Shown here piece by piece: positions 26,555-35,074 of a stretch of DNA of 55,100 bases. The notes beneath the pieces were generated by a model. The model did no database searches and was not told the origin of the DNA. It worked only from the letters and a program-made list of their open reading frames with translations. Origin of the DNA: Tissierella pigra (GTDB lineage: Bacteria > Bacillota > Clostridia > Tissierellales > Tissierellaceae); assembly GCF_009695605.1 (NCBI RefSeq), contig NZ_VUNQ01000024.1, forward strand, positions 1 through 55,100, given 5' to 3'. The position numbers were made by a program, and so were the translations under genes. Every line of letters starts with the position of its first letter. The first letter of the stretch is position 1.

Positions 26555-26570
26555 GAAATTCATCATAAAT

Positions 26571-26600
26571 AAAATCGACCATTTAAAAATGGTCGATTTT
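26571..26600. terminator. Bidirectional terminator
   Basis: A perfect 14-bp stem AAAATCGACCATTT, with T-rich sequence on both sides, separates converging genes. Confidence 0.88.
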
Positions 26601-26610
26601 ATTTTTTATA

Positions 26611-27105
26611 TTAACTTGCTACTTTAGTTCTCTTTAATGCTTCAAATAAAACTATTGCTGTAACTGCTCCAAGTAGTCCCTGCATTATATTTCCTGGTAC
26701 AGATGCTAGCGCTGCTTTTGCTCCATACATAAATATCTCAGCAAAATAATATCCAAATGCCATCCATAATCCACCTACTACTGTAGCTATAATGGGCTTA
26801 TCTTGACCTAGTTTAGTCTCTAGTATTTTTCCTGCAATATATCCTTCTAATCCCTTTACTATGAAAGTAATAGGTGCATAGTGACTATACCCTAATAGCA
26901 AATCAGCTAATCCTGAACCTATTCCTCCTACTAAGAATCCACCTTTTTTTCCCAAAGTTAAAGCTGCTAAAAATACTACCATATCACCTAAATTCAAATA
27001 TCCATTTGTACCTATTGTAGGAATATGAATTACCATAGTCATAACTGTAGTCAATGCCATTAAAACTGCCATTCTAGTTATGGTTTTTGTATTCATCTCT
27101 TTCAT
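26611..27105 (-). CDS. ECF transporter S component (riboflavin/HMP-type family)
   Basis: The 164-residue membrane protein has about five or six helices and the S-component pattern: TRMAVLMALTTVMTM at the N-terminus (helix that docks to EcfT), GYLNLGDMVVFLAALTLG, GGIGSGLADLLLGY and FIVKGLEGYIAG. It supplies substrate specificity to an energy-coupling-factor importer; the shared EcfA/EcfT genes are elsewhere. A longer frame extends upstream, but the ATG at 27105 follows GGGAGAG. No riboswitch is visible in the leader, so the vitamin carried is unknown. Confidence 0.82.
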   Translation of the reverse strand: MKEMNTKTITRMAVLMALTTVMTMVIHIPTIGTNGYLNLGDMVVFLAALTLGKKGGFLVGGIGSGLADLLLGYSHYAPITFIVKGLEGYIAGKILETKLGQDKPIIATVVGGLWMAFGYYFAEIFMYGAKAALASVPGNIMQGLLGAVTAIVLFEALKRTKVAS

Positions 27106-27230
27106 TTCAATCTCTCCCCTCTTTTTTGTATCGATACATTGTTTATTTATCTTATGTAGTGTGCTTAAATTTATAATAACACTTTCAGTACAGTTTTTCA
27201 ATAGTTTTTACAATTATATAAATAAAAATA

Positions 27231-27271
27231 AAAAAAGCAAAAACATAATATTATGTTCTTGCTTTTTTTAT
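27231..27271 (-). terminator. Terminator of the MATE gene
   Basis: A stem of AAGCAA and AACATA blocks closed by TATGTT and TTGCTT, flanked by T tracts, lies just after the MATE stop codon. Confidence 0.8.
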
Positions 27272-27272
27272 C

Positions 27273-28667
27273 TTAATTTGATGGAAAAGGAATAGTTCCT
27301 TTTGTAGTTGTCTTTGCCTTTTCAATCTTTAGATTTAACTCATGTCCTTCTTCTCTAATTAAAATATATGCTCCAATACTTGCTAAAATATCTGATATTG
27401 GGTATCCTAGCCAAACCCCCATAGCTCCTAAATTAAATACCTTTACCAGTATAATAGATATTGGTATAGTTAGTATCAATTGTTTAGATATTGATAAAAA
27501 TATGGATGTCCTCGCTTTTCCAAGTGCCTGAAAATAAAATATAGAAACATAATAAATACTAACTAAAGGTAGTGCTGCTACTATTATTCTAAATGCCTTT
27601 ACAGATTCAACTATTATTTCTTGCTCTTTTACAAATATGGAAATTAACTGTGGTGTAAATATCATTACCCCTATCCACATTATTAAAGATGTGATAAAAG
27701 CATATATAGTAGTTTTCTGCATTACTGTTTTCAATCTTTTATAATTTTTTGCTCCAACATTAAATGCTGCTATTGGCTGCATGGCTGAAGCTATTCCAAA
27801 CATTGTTATAAATAAGAACATATACACCTTAGATATAACACCTAGTACTACAATCCCAGTATCTCCTACTGTATTAACTAATAAATGATTACGAACTGCC
27901 ATTAAGAATCCATCTTCTGATTCTATAATAAAAGCAGATAATCCTACTAATATAATTGGTATTATAATTTTTTTATCTATTTCAAAACCTGATGGTATTT
28001 TATATTCTTTTTTTATCTTTACATAATTATAGTACGCATAACTAAATCCTATGATTTGAGAGACTACTGTAGCAATAGCTGCACCCTTTACTCCCATTTT
28101 AAATTCCACAACTAAAATATAGTCTAGTATTATATTTACTATGGCTCCTATACTGGTACTTATTATTGAAACTTTATTATTCCCTACAGCAATCATAATA
28201 TTGGATATAAAAGTTGTCAAAGTTAAAAAGGTTGACCCAAATATTATTATATCTAAATATTCCTTTGCATAGGGTAATATCCTTTCACTGGCACCAAGTG
28301 CTATAAGTACCTTTTCTGAAAAAATATATATAATAGCTGTTAGTATCAACATTATTAAAGAACATAAGGAAAAACCATTTCTTATAATCTTTCTAGATTC
28401 TTCAAAATTATTTTGTCCATTGGCTCTAGAAAATGCTGTAGATGTTCCTACTGCTATCATTACACCTAATGCTATTATTATTCTTTGTATAGGAAATACC
28501 AGTACCAATCCACCTATTCCATATCCTCCTACACTTCTTCCTACAAACAAAGTGTCCACCATATTATATAATTCCGATACTAAAAATGAAATTATTATTG
28601 GAATAGAGAATCTAAGAAGTAATTTCCCGATTTTTTCCTCTCCGAATAATTTGTTATTTTTACCCAT
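27273..28667 (-). CDS. MATE family efflux transporter
   Basis: The 464-residue protein has twelve predicted membrane helices in two halves, each beginning with the MATE pattern (LYNMVDTLFVGRSVGGYGIGG near residue 25-45; IVVLGVISKVYMFLFITMFGIASAMQPIAAFNVGA near 260-300). Such pumps export drugs or metabolites in exchange for sodium or protons. The ATG at 28667 lies 7 bases after a GGAGG that is buried in an 18-bp hairpin (28672-28718), so translation or transcription is probably conditional. It lies downstream of, and in line with, the AraC/GH39 regulator gene, which could control it. Confidence 0.92.
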   Translation of the reverse strand: MGKNNKLFGEEKIGKLLLRFSIPIIISFLVSELYNMVDTLFVGRSVGGYGIGGLVLVFPIQRIIIALGVMIAVGTSTAFSRANGQNNFEESRKIIRNGFSLCSLIMLILTAIIYIFSEKVLIALGASERILPYAKEYLDIIIFGSTFLTLTTFISNIMIAVGNNKVSIISTSIGAIVNIILDYILVVEFKMGVKGAAIATVVSQIIGFSYAYYNYVKIKKEYKIPSGFEIDKKIIIPIILVGLSAFIIESEDGFLMAVRNHLLVNTVGDTGIVVLGVISKVYMFLFITMFGIASAMQPIAAFNVGAKNYKRLKTVMQKTTIYAFITSLIMWIGVMIFTPQLISIFVKEQEIIVESVKAFRIIVAALPLVSIYYVSIFYFQALGKARTSIFLSISKQLILTIPISIILVKVFNLGAMGVWLGYPISDILASIGAYILIREEGHELNLKIEKAKTTTKGTIPFPSN

Positions 28668-28671
28668 AATA

Positions 28672-28718
28672 AAACCTCCATTTATGTTACTCTATTATGT
28701 TAACATAAATGAAGGTTT
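28672..28718 (-). promoter_or_regulatory. SD-sequestering leader hairpin of the MATE gene
   Basis: Arms 28672-28689 and 28701-28718 pair over 18 bp with a single G-U wobble and an 11-base loop. The proximal arm contains the GGAGG Shine-Dalgarno and is followed by TTTTATT and the ATG. The structure could block ribosome access or act as an attenuator. A simple terminator for the upstream gene is less likely, as it overlaps the next start. Confidence 0.75.
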
Positions 28719-28744
28719 CTTTTCATTCACTTCTTTAGTATCTA

Positions 28745-28807
28745 TTTTGGATTGTTTTTGGCTTTTAAAGAAATTTAGATTTTGCCAAACCTTAAAATAA
28801 TCCAAAA
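28745..28807 (-). terminator. Possible terminator or leader structure after the AraC/GH39 gene
   Basis: Nested inverted repeats, TTTTGGATT (28745-28753) with AATCCAAAA (28799-28807) and TTTGGC with GCCAAA inside, lie just past the regulator stop. No clear U tract follows. Confidence 0.4.
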
Positions 28808-28812
28808 AAACA

Positions 28813-30789
28813 TTAATTAAGTACACTATTTAAAACAAATAGCACTGCTCCATAGGGTTTTACATTTGCTACAGTATTATATACAGTAGATTTCTTACCA
28901 TAATAGAATGATATATTGGGATGAACATACTCCTTTAAAAGCTCCCAATTATCATTATCTAACCTTTCAGGCCTATTTAGTCCTACCCATTTATCATATA
29001 CTGATCCATACCTTTTATCTAAAACATATTTTGTAACTTGAAAATCACTTTCCATATTTAATATATTTAAAGATATTTTTCTTTCCTTAATCTTTTCAAG
29101 AGGGTTTTCTCCATATATCAACTCTTCATCTAATTCTACAGGATTAAAAAGCATTATTTGATAACCGTATTCTGATTTTGTAACTACATAACCCTCACCC
29201 CTGTCTATTATAGTGTCTCCCAATGAGGATAATAACATATAGCCATAATATGAAGGTTTCTTTAAATGATTAGATGTAAATATTCCTTTATCTCCAAAAA
29301 ATGTATCATTATAAAGAATAATTTCTTTAGATATTTCGTCTACCATATTTAAAACTATTCTATTATTTAATTGAATATAATTGTATAGTATATAAGGCAC
29401 CATTGCTAAATTATCATGAACTCCATGTATGTCCTTTTTAGGAAAATATGGTTTTAAATCCTTTAACTTAATATTCAACCATTCCTCTACATCTTCTTCA
29501 TAAAGATTAGAAAAATGCTCTATAAAGTCATCTATTACATATTTTTCTACATTTTCAGTCCGAATTATTGGGATTAATTCCTGCTGTCTTAGAAAATCCA
29601 ATATGGTTTCGACCCTAGTCCAATTAATAAACTTATGGTTCTTATCTCTGTATATGTCCATATCTTCAGAGAATAATCTATTTACTATACAATATTTAAA
29701 CCCTATTTCTCTTTGTATTTCTTCTAATATTCTTCTATTTTCCTCTTCTAAAAGAAGATAAATATCTCCTAAATCTATTACATCTGGTCTTGTAAATGTT
29801 TCTCCAGTATCTTTTTTAAGGTCTATATCAATTTTAATTATCTTATTATCATAATTATATCTTTCATAGTCCTCTATATAATGATTCAGAAATGGCAAGG
29901 CCTCTTTAATATTTAAATAATTAATTTTTGTCATCTTTTCTAACTGTTCTCCATTAACTTTGTTTTTCTTACGATATGCCATTGGTGTACAATTATAATG
30001 GTTTTTAAAGTGTTTATTATAATACCTTACATGAGAAAATCCCACTTCTTCTGATATTTCAGAAATATTTTTATCTGTATCAAGCAATAGTTTAGTAGAT
30101 TCCTCTACTCTAATTTGATTTAGGTATTCATTAAAACCCTGTCCAAATATATCCTTTATTTTATAGGATAAATATTGAGAGGTCAAAAACTCTTTATCTG
30201 CAATATCTTGCAGGCTGACTTTATTCATATAGTTGTTGCTTAGGTATTTGACTATTCTATGGTATCTTTCAAGCTGTTCTTCATCTTCTTTGAGGCTTTC
30301 TTCTCCTTCATAAAAAAGATAATGAAAGTTATTAAGCAAATGGTACATCATATCCAATAGGTATTCCTCTATTTTATCCTCATAATCATCTATCTTTGAT
30401 ATTGCCTCATATACCAGTATAGAGATATATCTTCTTAATTCGTAATATTTCTCATCCTCTTGTCCTTTTTTATCTGAAGAATCCGTATAAAAAAAGACTT
30501 CCTTTGCATCATCATAATATTTTTCAAAAAAGTTCGGGTCGATATTAAGTATTAAAACTAAATTATCAGGGTCCTTAGATTTTATACTATAGACTTCATT
30601 TGAATTTATTATTTCTATTTCTCTTTCTTCTAAAGTATAAATTTCATTTTCTACACCAACATCTATAGTACCCCTTAGTACAAATAAAACTTGAATAGAA
30701 TCCTGCCAATGAATTGGATATTCCATAATATTTGCTAGAAATATATTTATAGGTAAATCCTTTATATATTCAACATATTCTTTTCTCAT
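28813..30789 (-). CDS. AraC-family regulator with cupin and GH39-like domains
   Basis: The 658-residue protein has an N-terminal cupin-like sensor (about 15-90), an AraC DNA-binding domain (about 170-275; VSLQDIADKEFLTSQYLSYKIKDIFGQGF and ISEISEEVGFSHVRYYNKHFKNHYNCTPMAYRK), and a C-terminal 370 residues resembling glycoside hydrolase family 39 (RLFSEDMDIYRDKNHKFINWTRVETILDFLRQQELIPIIRT). GH39 catalytic glutamates are not evident, so the domain may serve as sugar sensor. Such three-part regulators are known in Firmicutes, often near sugar genes, but no sugar genes are here. It may control the MATE pump downstream. Confidence 0.82.
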   Translation of the reverse strand: MRKEYVEYIKDLPINIFLANIMEYPIHWQDSIQVLFVLRGTIDVGVENEIYTLEEREIEIINSNEVYSIKSKDPDNLVLILNIDPNFFEKYYDDAKEVFFYTDSSDKKGQEDEKYYELRRYISILVYEAISKIDDYEDKIEEYLLDMMYHLLNNFHYLFYEGEESLKEDEEQLERYHRIVKYLSNNYMNKVSLQDIADKEFLTSQYLSYKIKDIFGQGFNEYLNQIRVEESTKLLLDTDKNISEISEEVGFSHVRYYNKHFKNHYNCTPMAYRKKNKVNGEQLEKMTKINYLNIKEALPFLNHYIEDYERYNYDNKIIKIDIDLKKDTGETFTRPDVIDLGDIYLLLEEENRRILEEIQREIGFKYCIVNRLFSEDMDIYRDKNHKFINWTRVETILDFLRQQELIPIIRTENVEKYVIDDFIEHFSNLYEEDVEEWLNIKLKDLKPYFPKKDIHGVHDNLAMVPYILYNYIQLNNRIVLNMVDEISKEIILYNDTFFGDKGIFTSNHLKKPSYYGYMLLSSLGDTIIDRGEGYVVTKSEYGYQIMLFNPVELDEELIYGENPLEKIKERKISLNILNMESDFQVTKYVLDKRYGSVYDKWVGLNRPERLDNDNWELLKEYVHPNISFYYGKKSTVYNTVANVKPYGAVLFVLNSVLN

Positions 30790-30811
30790 ATCTGTTCCCC
30801 TATATCTTTAT

Positions 30812-31138
30812 TTAATCCTCAAATTCTTCTCTATGATGTAACCCTATTAAATTATTAACTGGAACTGTAAATATAATTCCTGTACCCGGTTTCTTCAATT
30901 CTCCAGCTTCTACCATTGCTTTCATTATATTTTTATATTTATCTACTTCTGTTAGAATCAATATTATTTCCTTCGAAGCTTCAACATGAATACTTAAAAA
31001 CTTCTTTACTTCTGATTCCCCTGTTCCTCTACCATAAAATATAGTCGCTCCATTGGCTCCTGCTTTTTTAGCAGATTCTACAACTTTATCAGCCTTTCCT
31101 CTTTCAACAACAGCAACTATACATTTTATTTCTATCAT
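30812..31138 (-). CDS. P-II family nitrogen regulatory-like protein
   Basis: The 108-residue protein follows the P-II fold: IKCIVAVVERGKADKVVESAKKAGANGATIFYGRG at the N-terminus and the C-terminal TGIIFTVPVNNLIGLHH. The T-loop (about 36-50, YGRGTGESEVKKF) lacks the uridylylated tyrosine context of GlnB. This is the P-II-like type found beside DUF1538 membrane proteins, where it likely binds and gates the transporter in response to nucleotides. The gene lies 36 bases behind a DUF1538 gene. Confidence 0.85.
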   Translation of the reverse strand: MIEIKCIVAVVERGKADKVVESAKKAGANGATIFYGRGTGESEVKKFLSIHVEASKEIILILTEVDKYKNIMKAMVEAGELKKPGTGIIFTVPVNNLIGLHHREEFED

Positions 31139-31174
31139 AATAACACTCCTTTCATTTCTATGGTAACAATATTT

Positions 31175-31876
31175 TTAAATCTTAGTTAATATTCCTAATA
31201 TCATTACAGAAATCATAGAGCCTATAGATGTAAGCCCCACTATTCCAAAACCAGAAATCAATGGGTCTACCCCTTCAATAACTGATGCTAAACCTACAGC
31301 TAAAGCCATATTAATTGGTATATTCACAGGACCGGTTGTTGCAGAAGCAGCATCAAATGCAATGGCACCAAAAGGTTCTGGTGCAAAAAATGCCAAAATC
31401 ATTACTACTAATAATAATGGTATTAAAACCTTTATATATGGAACATTTAATAATATTTTTAGTAAACCTATAGCCATTCCACCACCAAATCCTAGGGCAA
31501 CACCTTGAATTAATAGCTTATATGGAATAGCTCCAGAAGATAACTCCTCTACTTCCAATGCCAATGCCTTTAACCCTGGTTCTACTAATGTTGCACAATA
31601 TCCTATTGCAAATCCTATTATTAGTATAAGCCATTTTCTTTCAATCATGACAAAATTTCTACCAACAGAATCTCCTAAAGGTATTAGACTCATGGTTGTC
31701 CCCTTTAAAAACAAATGAAGACCTACTACGGATAATAAAAATCCAATACTAAAATCCTTTACACTATGTAGTGGTTTTTTTAGTACAAATATTTGAAGTA
31801 TGGCTAGTATAGCCGTTAGGGGTATAATGCTAGCAGCAGTTTCCCATAAGGCTCCCAAGCCTTGTAAACCCTTCAT
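31175..31876 (-). CDS. DUF1538 membrane protein, putative transporter
   Basis: The 233-residue protein has about seven hydrophobic helices and the DUF1538 pattern, including FSIGFLLSVVGLHLFLKGTTMSLIPLGDSVG and IGFAIGYCATLVEPGLKAL. DUF1538 proteins often occur as two adjacent genes or a double-length fusion followed by a P-II-like gene. Only one copy is present here, followed by P-II. The likely role is a transport channel under P-II control, substrate unknown. An extended -10 (TGCTATAAT at 31924-31932 on the minus strand) precedes it. Confidence 0.82.
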   Translation of the reverse strand: MKGLQGLGALWETAASIIPLTAILAILQIFVLKKPLHSVKDFSIGFLLSVVGLHLFLKGTTMSLIPLGDSVGRNFVMIERKWLILIIGFAIGYCATLVEPGLKALALEVEELSSGAIPYKLLIQGVALGFGGGMAIGLLKILLNVPYIKVLIPLLLVVMILAFFAPEPFGAIAFDAASATTGPVNIPINMALAVGLASVIEGVDPLISGFGIVGLTSIGSMISVMILGILTKI

Positions 31877-31923
31877 AACAATTCACTCCTCTATATTTTT
31901 TTGTAACTTATAGTGTTATACCC

Positions 31924-31932
31924 ATTATAGCA
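31924..31932 (-). promoter_or_regulatory. Extended -10 of the DUF1538/P-II operon
   Basis: The minus strand reads TGCTATAAT about 48 bases before the start codon. No clear -35 is seen. Confidence 0.45.
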
Positions 31933-31968
31933 TATTAATCACAACAATTTTACTTATAAATAAAATAA

Positions 31969-31997
31969 TTGGGTAAACAGGGGTTATAGGGTATAAT
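31969..31997 (+). promoter_or_regulatory. SigA promoter of the barrel protein gene
   Basis: TTGGGT (31969-31974), a 17-base spacer and TATAAT (31992-31997) lie 32 bases before the start codon. Confidence 0.65.
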
Positions 31998-32028
31998 ATA
32001 CTTATCTAATTTCTTTAGGAGGTGTAAT

Positions 32029-32712
32029 ATGGAAAAAGAAAAATATATACCAGAAGTAAAATCACATCTTAGGTCTAGAATAATAGAAGTACCATCTTCC
32101 ATATATAAGGCAAGTGGTATAAAAATCTTAGGGACAAGGATTAAATCATTATTATTTACTACTGACGTAGCCATAATTAAAAATTCTAATGCTAATTCTA
32201 TTATAGCAGTATATCCCTTTACTCCACAATTATCTATTACTCAATCCATACTTGAGGTTGCTGCAGTTCCCGTATTTGTTGGAGTAGGTGGTGGACTTAC
32301 TACAGGTAAAAGAGCTGTAAATATTGCCCTTCAGGCAGAGCTAATGGGAGCCTATGGAGTAGTAGTAAATGCTCCTACTAAAAATGATGTAATTGCCCAA
32401 ATGAAAGAAGGAATTGATATACCAATTATAGCAACAGTAGTATCAGAATGTGATGATTATAAAGGTAAGATTCAGGCAGGAGCAAGTATATTAAACGTAT
32501 CTGGTGGTGCTAAAACAGCTTATTTAGTACGTAAGATAAGGGAAGATTTAGGAAAGGAATTTCCTATTATAGCAACAGGAGGTCCTACAGAAAAATCCAT
32601 ACTTGAAACTATAGAGGCTGGAGCCAATGCAATAACTTATACTCCACCTACAAGTGCAGAAATATTTTCAGGAGTTATGGAAAAATATAGAGAGGATATG
32701 CAAAAAGAATAA
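32029..32712 (+). CDS. TIM-barrel protein annotated elsewhere as hydrolase, function unknown
   Basis: The 227-residue protein reads as an alternating beta/alpha barrel. VFVGVGGGLTTGKRAVNIALQAELMGAYGVVVNAP and IPIIATVVSECDDY lie in the middle, and a C-terminal phosphate-binding-like segment IIATGGPTEKSILETIEAGANAITYTPP resembles those of ThiG, TrpF-like and keto-hexulose-phosphate barrels. I do not know a defined reaction for this clostridial family. It has its own promoter, an AGGAGGTG site and a terminator, so it acts alone. Confidence 0.65.
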   Translation: MEKEKYIPEVKSHLRSRIIEVPSSIYKASGIKILGTRIKSLLFTTDVAIIKNSNANSIIAVYPFTPQLSITQSILEVAAVPVFVGVGGGLTTGKRAVNIALQAELMGAYGVVVNAPTKNDVIAQMKEGIDIPIIATVVSECDDYKGKIQAGASILNVSGGAKTAYLVRKIREDLGKEFPIIATGGPTEKSILETIEAGANAITYTPPTSAEIFSGVMEKYREDMQKE

Positions 32713-32736
32713 AATGAGCATATATATGCTCATTTT
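32711..32736. terminator. Terminator after the barrel protein gene
   Basis: The perfect palindrome AAAATGAGCATATATATGCTCATTTT, 26 bases with arms of up to 13, is followed by ATTTTTTTT. Confidence 0.85.
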
Positions 32737-32762
32737 ATTTTTTTTGTTTACTATTATATTAT

Positions 32763-34121
32763 TTATCTATTATTAAGTGCATTTTCTTTTGCAAAGAATT
32801 CTTTAGTAAGTTTAATAACAACTCCACTTAGAAGTGCAACTCCTATTAAGTTTGGTATAGCCATTAAACCATTTAGAGTATCTGCTATATCCCATAAAAG
32901 CTCAAGCCCACCTACAGCTCCTATAACTATAAAAGGAATATATAATATTCTGTAAAAAATATTAACTTTAGGTCCAAATAAATATTCAGCACATCGTTCT
33001 CCATAGTATTCCCAACCTAATATAGTGGAGAATGCAAATAGTAAAATACCTATGGAAACTATCCATCCACCTACTGTCGGAATTGCAGCATTGAAAGCTT
33101 CTGTTGTAAGAGCAGCCCCTGTTGCTCCATTTTTCCATACTCCTGTAGTTAAAATTGTCAGTGCAGTTATGGAACAAATAACAATTGTATCTACAAATAC
33201 TTCAAATACTCCCCATAGTCCTTGACGTACAGGATGGTCTGTAGTAGCAGCAGCATGAGCTATAGGTGCACTACCAAGTCCTGCTTCGTTTGTAAATACT
33301 CCACGAGCAACTCCATATCTCATAGCCTGTTTAAGAACTGAGCCTGTAAATCCTCCTATAGCAGCTGTTCCTGTAAATGCAGAGCCAAATATTAGACCAA
33401 ATGCCTCTGGAACGTGGGAAATATTCATAATAATTATTACTAATCCCCCAAGAATATAGAATGCCGCCATAAAAGGTACAAATATTTCAGTTACTTGACC
33501 AATTCTTTTAATACCACCTATAACAACTATAGCAGCAAATACTGCTAAAAAAATTCCTGTCCATAGTTTAGGAATATTAAATGTAACTTGAAGTGATTCA
33601 GCAATGGAATTTGATTGAACCATATTTCCTATACCAAAGGCTGCCAAAGCTCCAAAGAATGCAAATATATAGGCTAACCACTTTAGATTAAGTCCATTTG
33701 TAATATAATACATTGGACCGCCTACGAATCTGCCATCATCTGTCTTTTCTCTATATTGAACTGCTAAAACTACCTCTGCAAACTTTGTAGTCATACCAAA
33801 TAATGCTGCAACCCACATCCAGAATACTGCCCCTGGACCACCAATAGATATGGCTGTGGCAACTCCTGCTATATTACCTGTACCTACTGTTGCAGCCAAT
33901 GCAGTAGCAACTGCCTGAAAAGCTGTTACCTCCCCTTCACCTTTGTCTTCCTTTGCAAACATCTTTAATAAAGTGTTCTTTAAAATATAACCTAGTTTAG
34001 TAATTGAGAAAAAATTAGTGCGTAATGTTAAGTAAACTCCTGTCCCAACCAATAAAATAAGCATTGGTGGTCCCCATACAAAATCATTAATAATTTCATT
34101 TAACCTCATTAATTGATCCAT
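32763..34121 (-). CDS. Alanine/glycine:cation symporter (AGCS family)
   Basis: The 452-residue protein takes up a small amino acid with sodium. Family marks: VATALAATVGTGNIAGVATAISIGGPGAVFWMW (helix 3-4 region), KFAEVVLAVQYR, GGPMYYI and GVARGVFTNEAGLGSAPIAHA. About ten helices are visible. The start is ATG 34121 with GGGGGAGAGG before it. The next gene upstream is a YcbB/GlnL-type response regulator. In B. subtilis such a regulator controls an AGCS-type glutamine transporter, so the substrate may be glutamine as well as alanine or glycine. Confidence 0.92.
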   Translation of the reverse strand: MDQLMRLNEIINDFVWGPPMLILLVGTGVYLTLRTNFFSITKLGYILKNTLLKMFAKEDKGEGEVTAFQAVATALAATVGTGNIAGVATAISIGGPGAVFWMWVAALFGMTTKFAEVVLAVQYREKTDDGRFVGGPMYYITNGLNLKWLAYIFAFFGALAAFGIGNMVQSNSIAESLQVTFNIPKLWTGIFLAVFAAIVVIGGIKRIGQVTEIFVPFMAAFYILGGLVIIIMNISHVPEAFGLIFGSAFTGTAAIGGFTGSVLKQAMRYGVARGVFTNEAGLGSAPIAHAAATTDHPVRQGLWGVFEVFVDTIVICSITALTILTTGVWKNGATGAALTTEAFNAAIPTVGGWIVSIGILLFAFSTILGWEYYGERCAEYLFGPKVNIFYRILYIPFIVIGAVGGLELLWDIADTLNGLMAIPNLIGVALLSGVVIKLTKEFFAKENALNNR

Positions 34122-34211
34122 TACCTCTCCCCCTTTTATTAGATTATTCCTATTATAAAGGGGACACTTCAAAAAAACTCAAAATTATTCAAGGTTGATG
34201 TCAGAATATTT

Positions 34212-35057
34212 CTAATTGTTTTGATTTTCACAAAGTATACATATGCCAGATAAAAACTTTTTCATGTTTATGGTTCCTCTATCTTTAGATTTTCCTCTTA
34301 TATAATCCATTTCTCGTTTTATTTGTTCAAAATTAAATAATGTATTGGAATATTCCATAAAAGTTTCATTCATATAATCCTCTATTCCTAAAGCTGCAAT
34401 ATTTACCATTGCTGTATTTATAGCCCTTCTCATTTTTTGTTCCATGATTTTTGGATTTTGTGTAAATTTGGAACATATATCCCGTATGGATATATCATTT
34501 AATTTTATATTGTTATAAATCAAAAATTTAACAACATTTAGTAAGTCCTCACTTCCCATTTCTCCCATAATTCCTAATTTTAATAAAATAATATTGATAC
34601 TTTGTTCACAATTCTTTATTTCTTCTGTGCTATTAGAATGTGGATTAGTTTCTTTAAATATTTCTTGAATTTTTCTTATTTTTTCTTCTAACTGAATATT
34701 ATATTTTACTTTTTCTATTATAGTTTTTACTTCTAGGGTATTTATTGGTTTATAGATAGCATACTCTACACCTTCCTCATATGCCTTTTCTATATCTTTC
34801 TTAGATGCAAACTCTGAAATCATAATAAACTTAATATCTATACCTTTTCTCTTTATTTCATTTATAACTTGAAATCCATCTATTCTATCTCCTAAGTGAT
34901 CTAAAACTACTAAATCTGGAGAAGAAAATATTATTTCTTCTAAACCTTCATTAAAATCCCTTGATTCCCCTACTAATGAGCCTAAATTGTTATTATGTAT
35001 AATCTTTTTCAAGATATTTATATCATTTGAATTTTTATCCAAAACAAATATCTTCAT
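34212..35057 (-). CDS. Response regulator with YcbB/GlnL-type DNA-binding domain
   Basis: The 281-residue protein has a receiver domain (1-115) with FVLDKNSND, putative phospho-acceptor Asp in LVVLDHLGDRIDGF, a Ser in MISEFAS at the Thr position and Lys in YAIYKPIN. The C-terminal domain (about 140-270; LLKLGIMGEMGSEDLLNVVKFLI, RDICSKFTQNPKIMEQKMRRAINTAMVNIAALGIEDY) matches the YcbB domain seen in B. subtilis GlnL. No partner kinase gene is adjacent. It follows an EamA gene by 17 bases. Start at ATG 35057 after GGAGGT. Confidence 0.8.
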   Translation of the reverse strand: MKIFVLDKNSNDINILKKIIHNNNLGSLVGESRDFNEGLEEIIFSSPDLVVLDHLGDRIDGFQVINEIKRKGIDIKFIMISEFASKKDIEKAYEEGVEYAIYKPINTLEVKTIIEKVKYNIQLEEKIRKIQEIFKETNPHSNSTEEIKNCEQSINIILLKLGIMGEMGSEDLLNVVKFLIYNNIKLNDISIRDICSKFTQNPKIMEQKMRRAINTAMVNIAALGIEDYMNETFMEYSNTLFNFEQIKREMDYIRGKSKDRGTINMKKFLSGICILCENQNN

Positions 35058-35074
35058 TTTATACCTCCAGTGGC

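Noticed and set aside
27106-27230. Vitamin riboswitch before the ECF S component
   Set aside because: About 125 bases of AT-rich sequence without FMN, TPP or preQ1 motifs.
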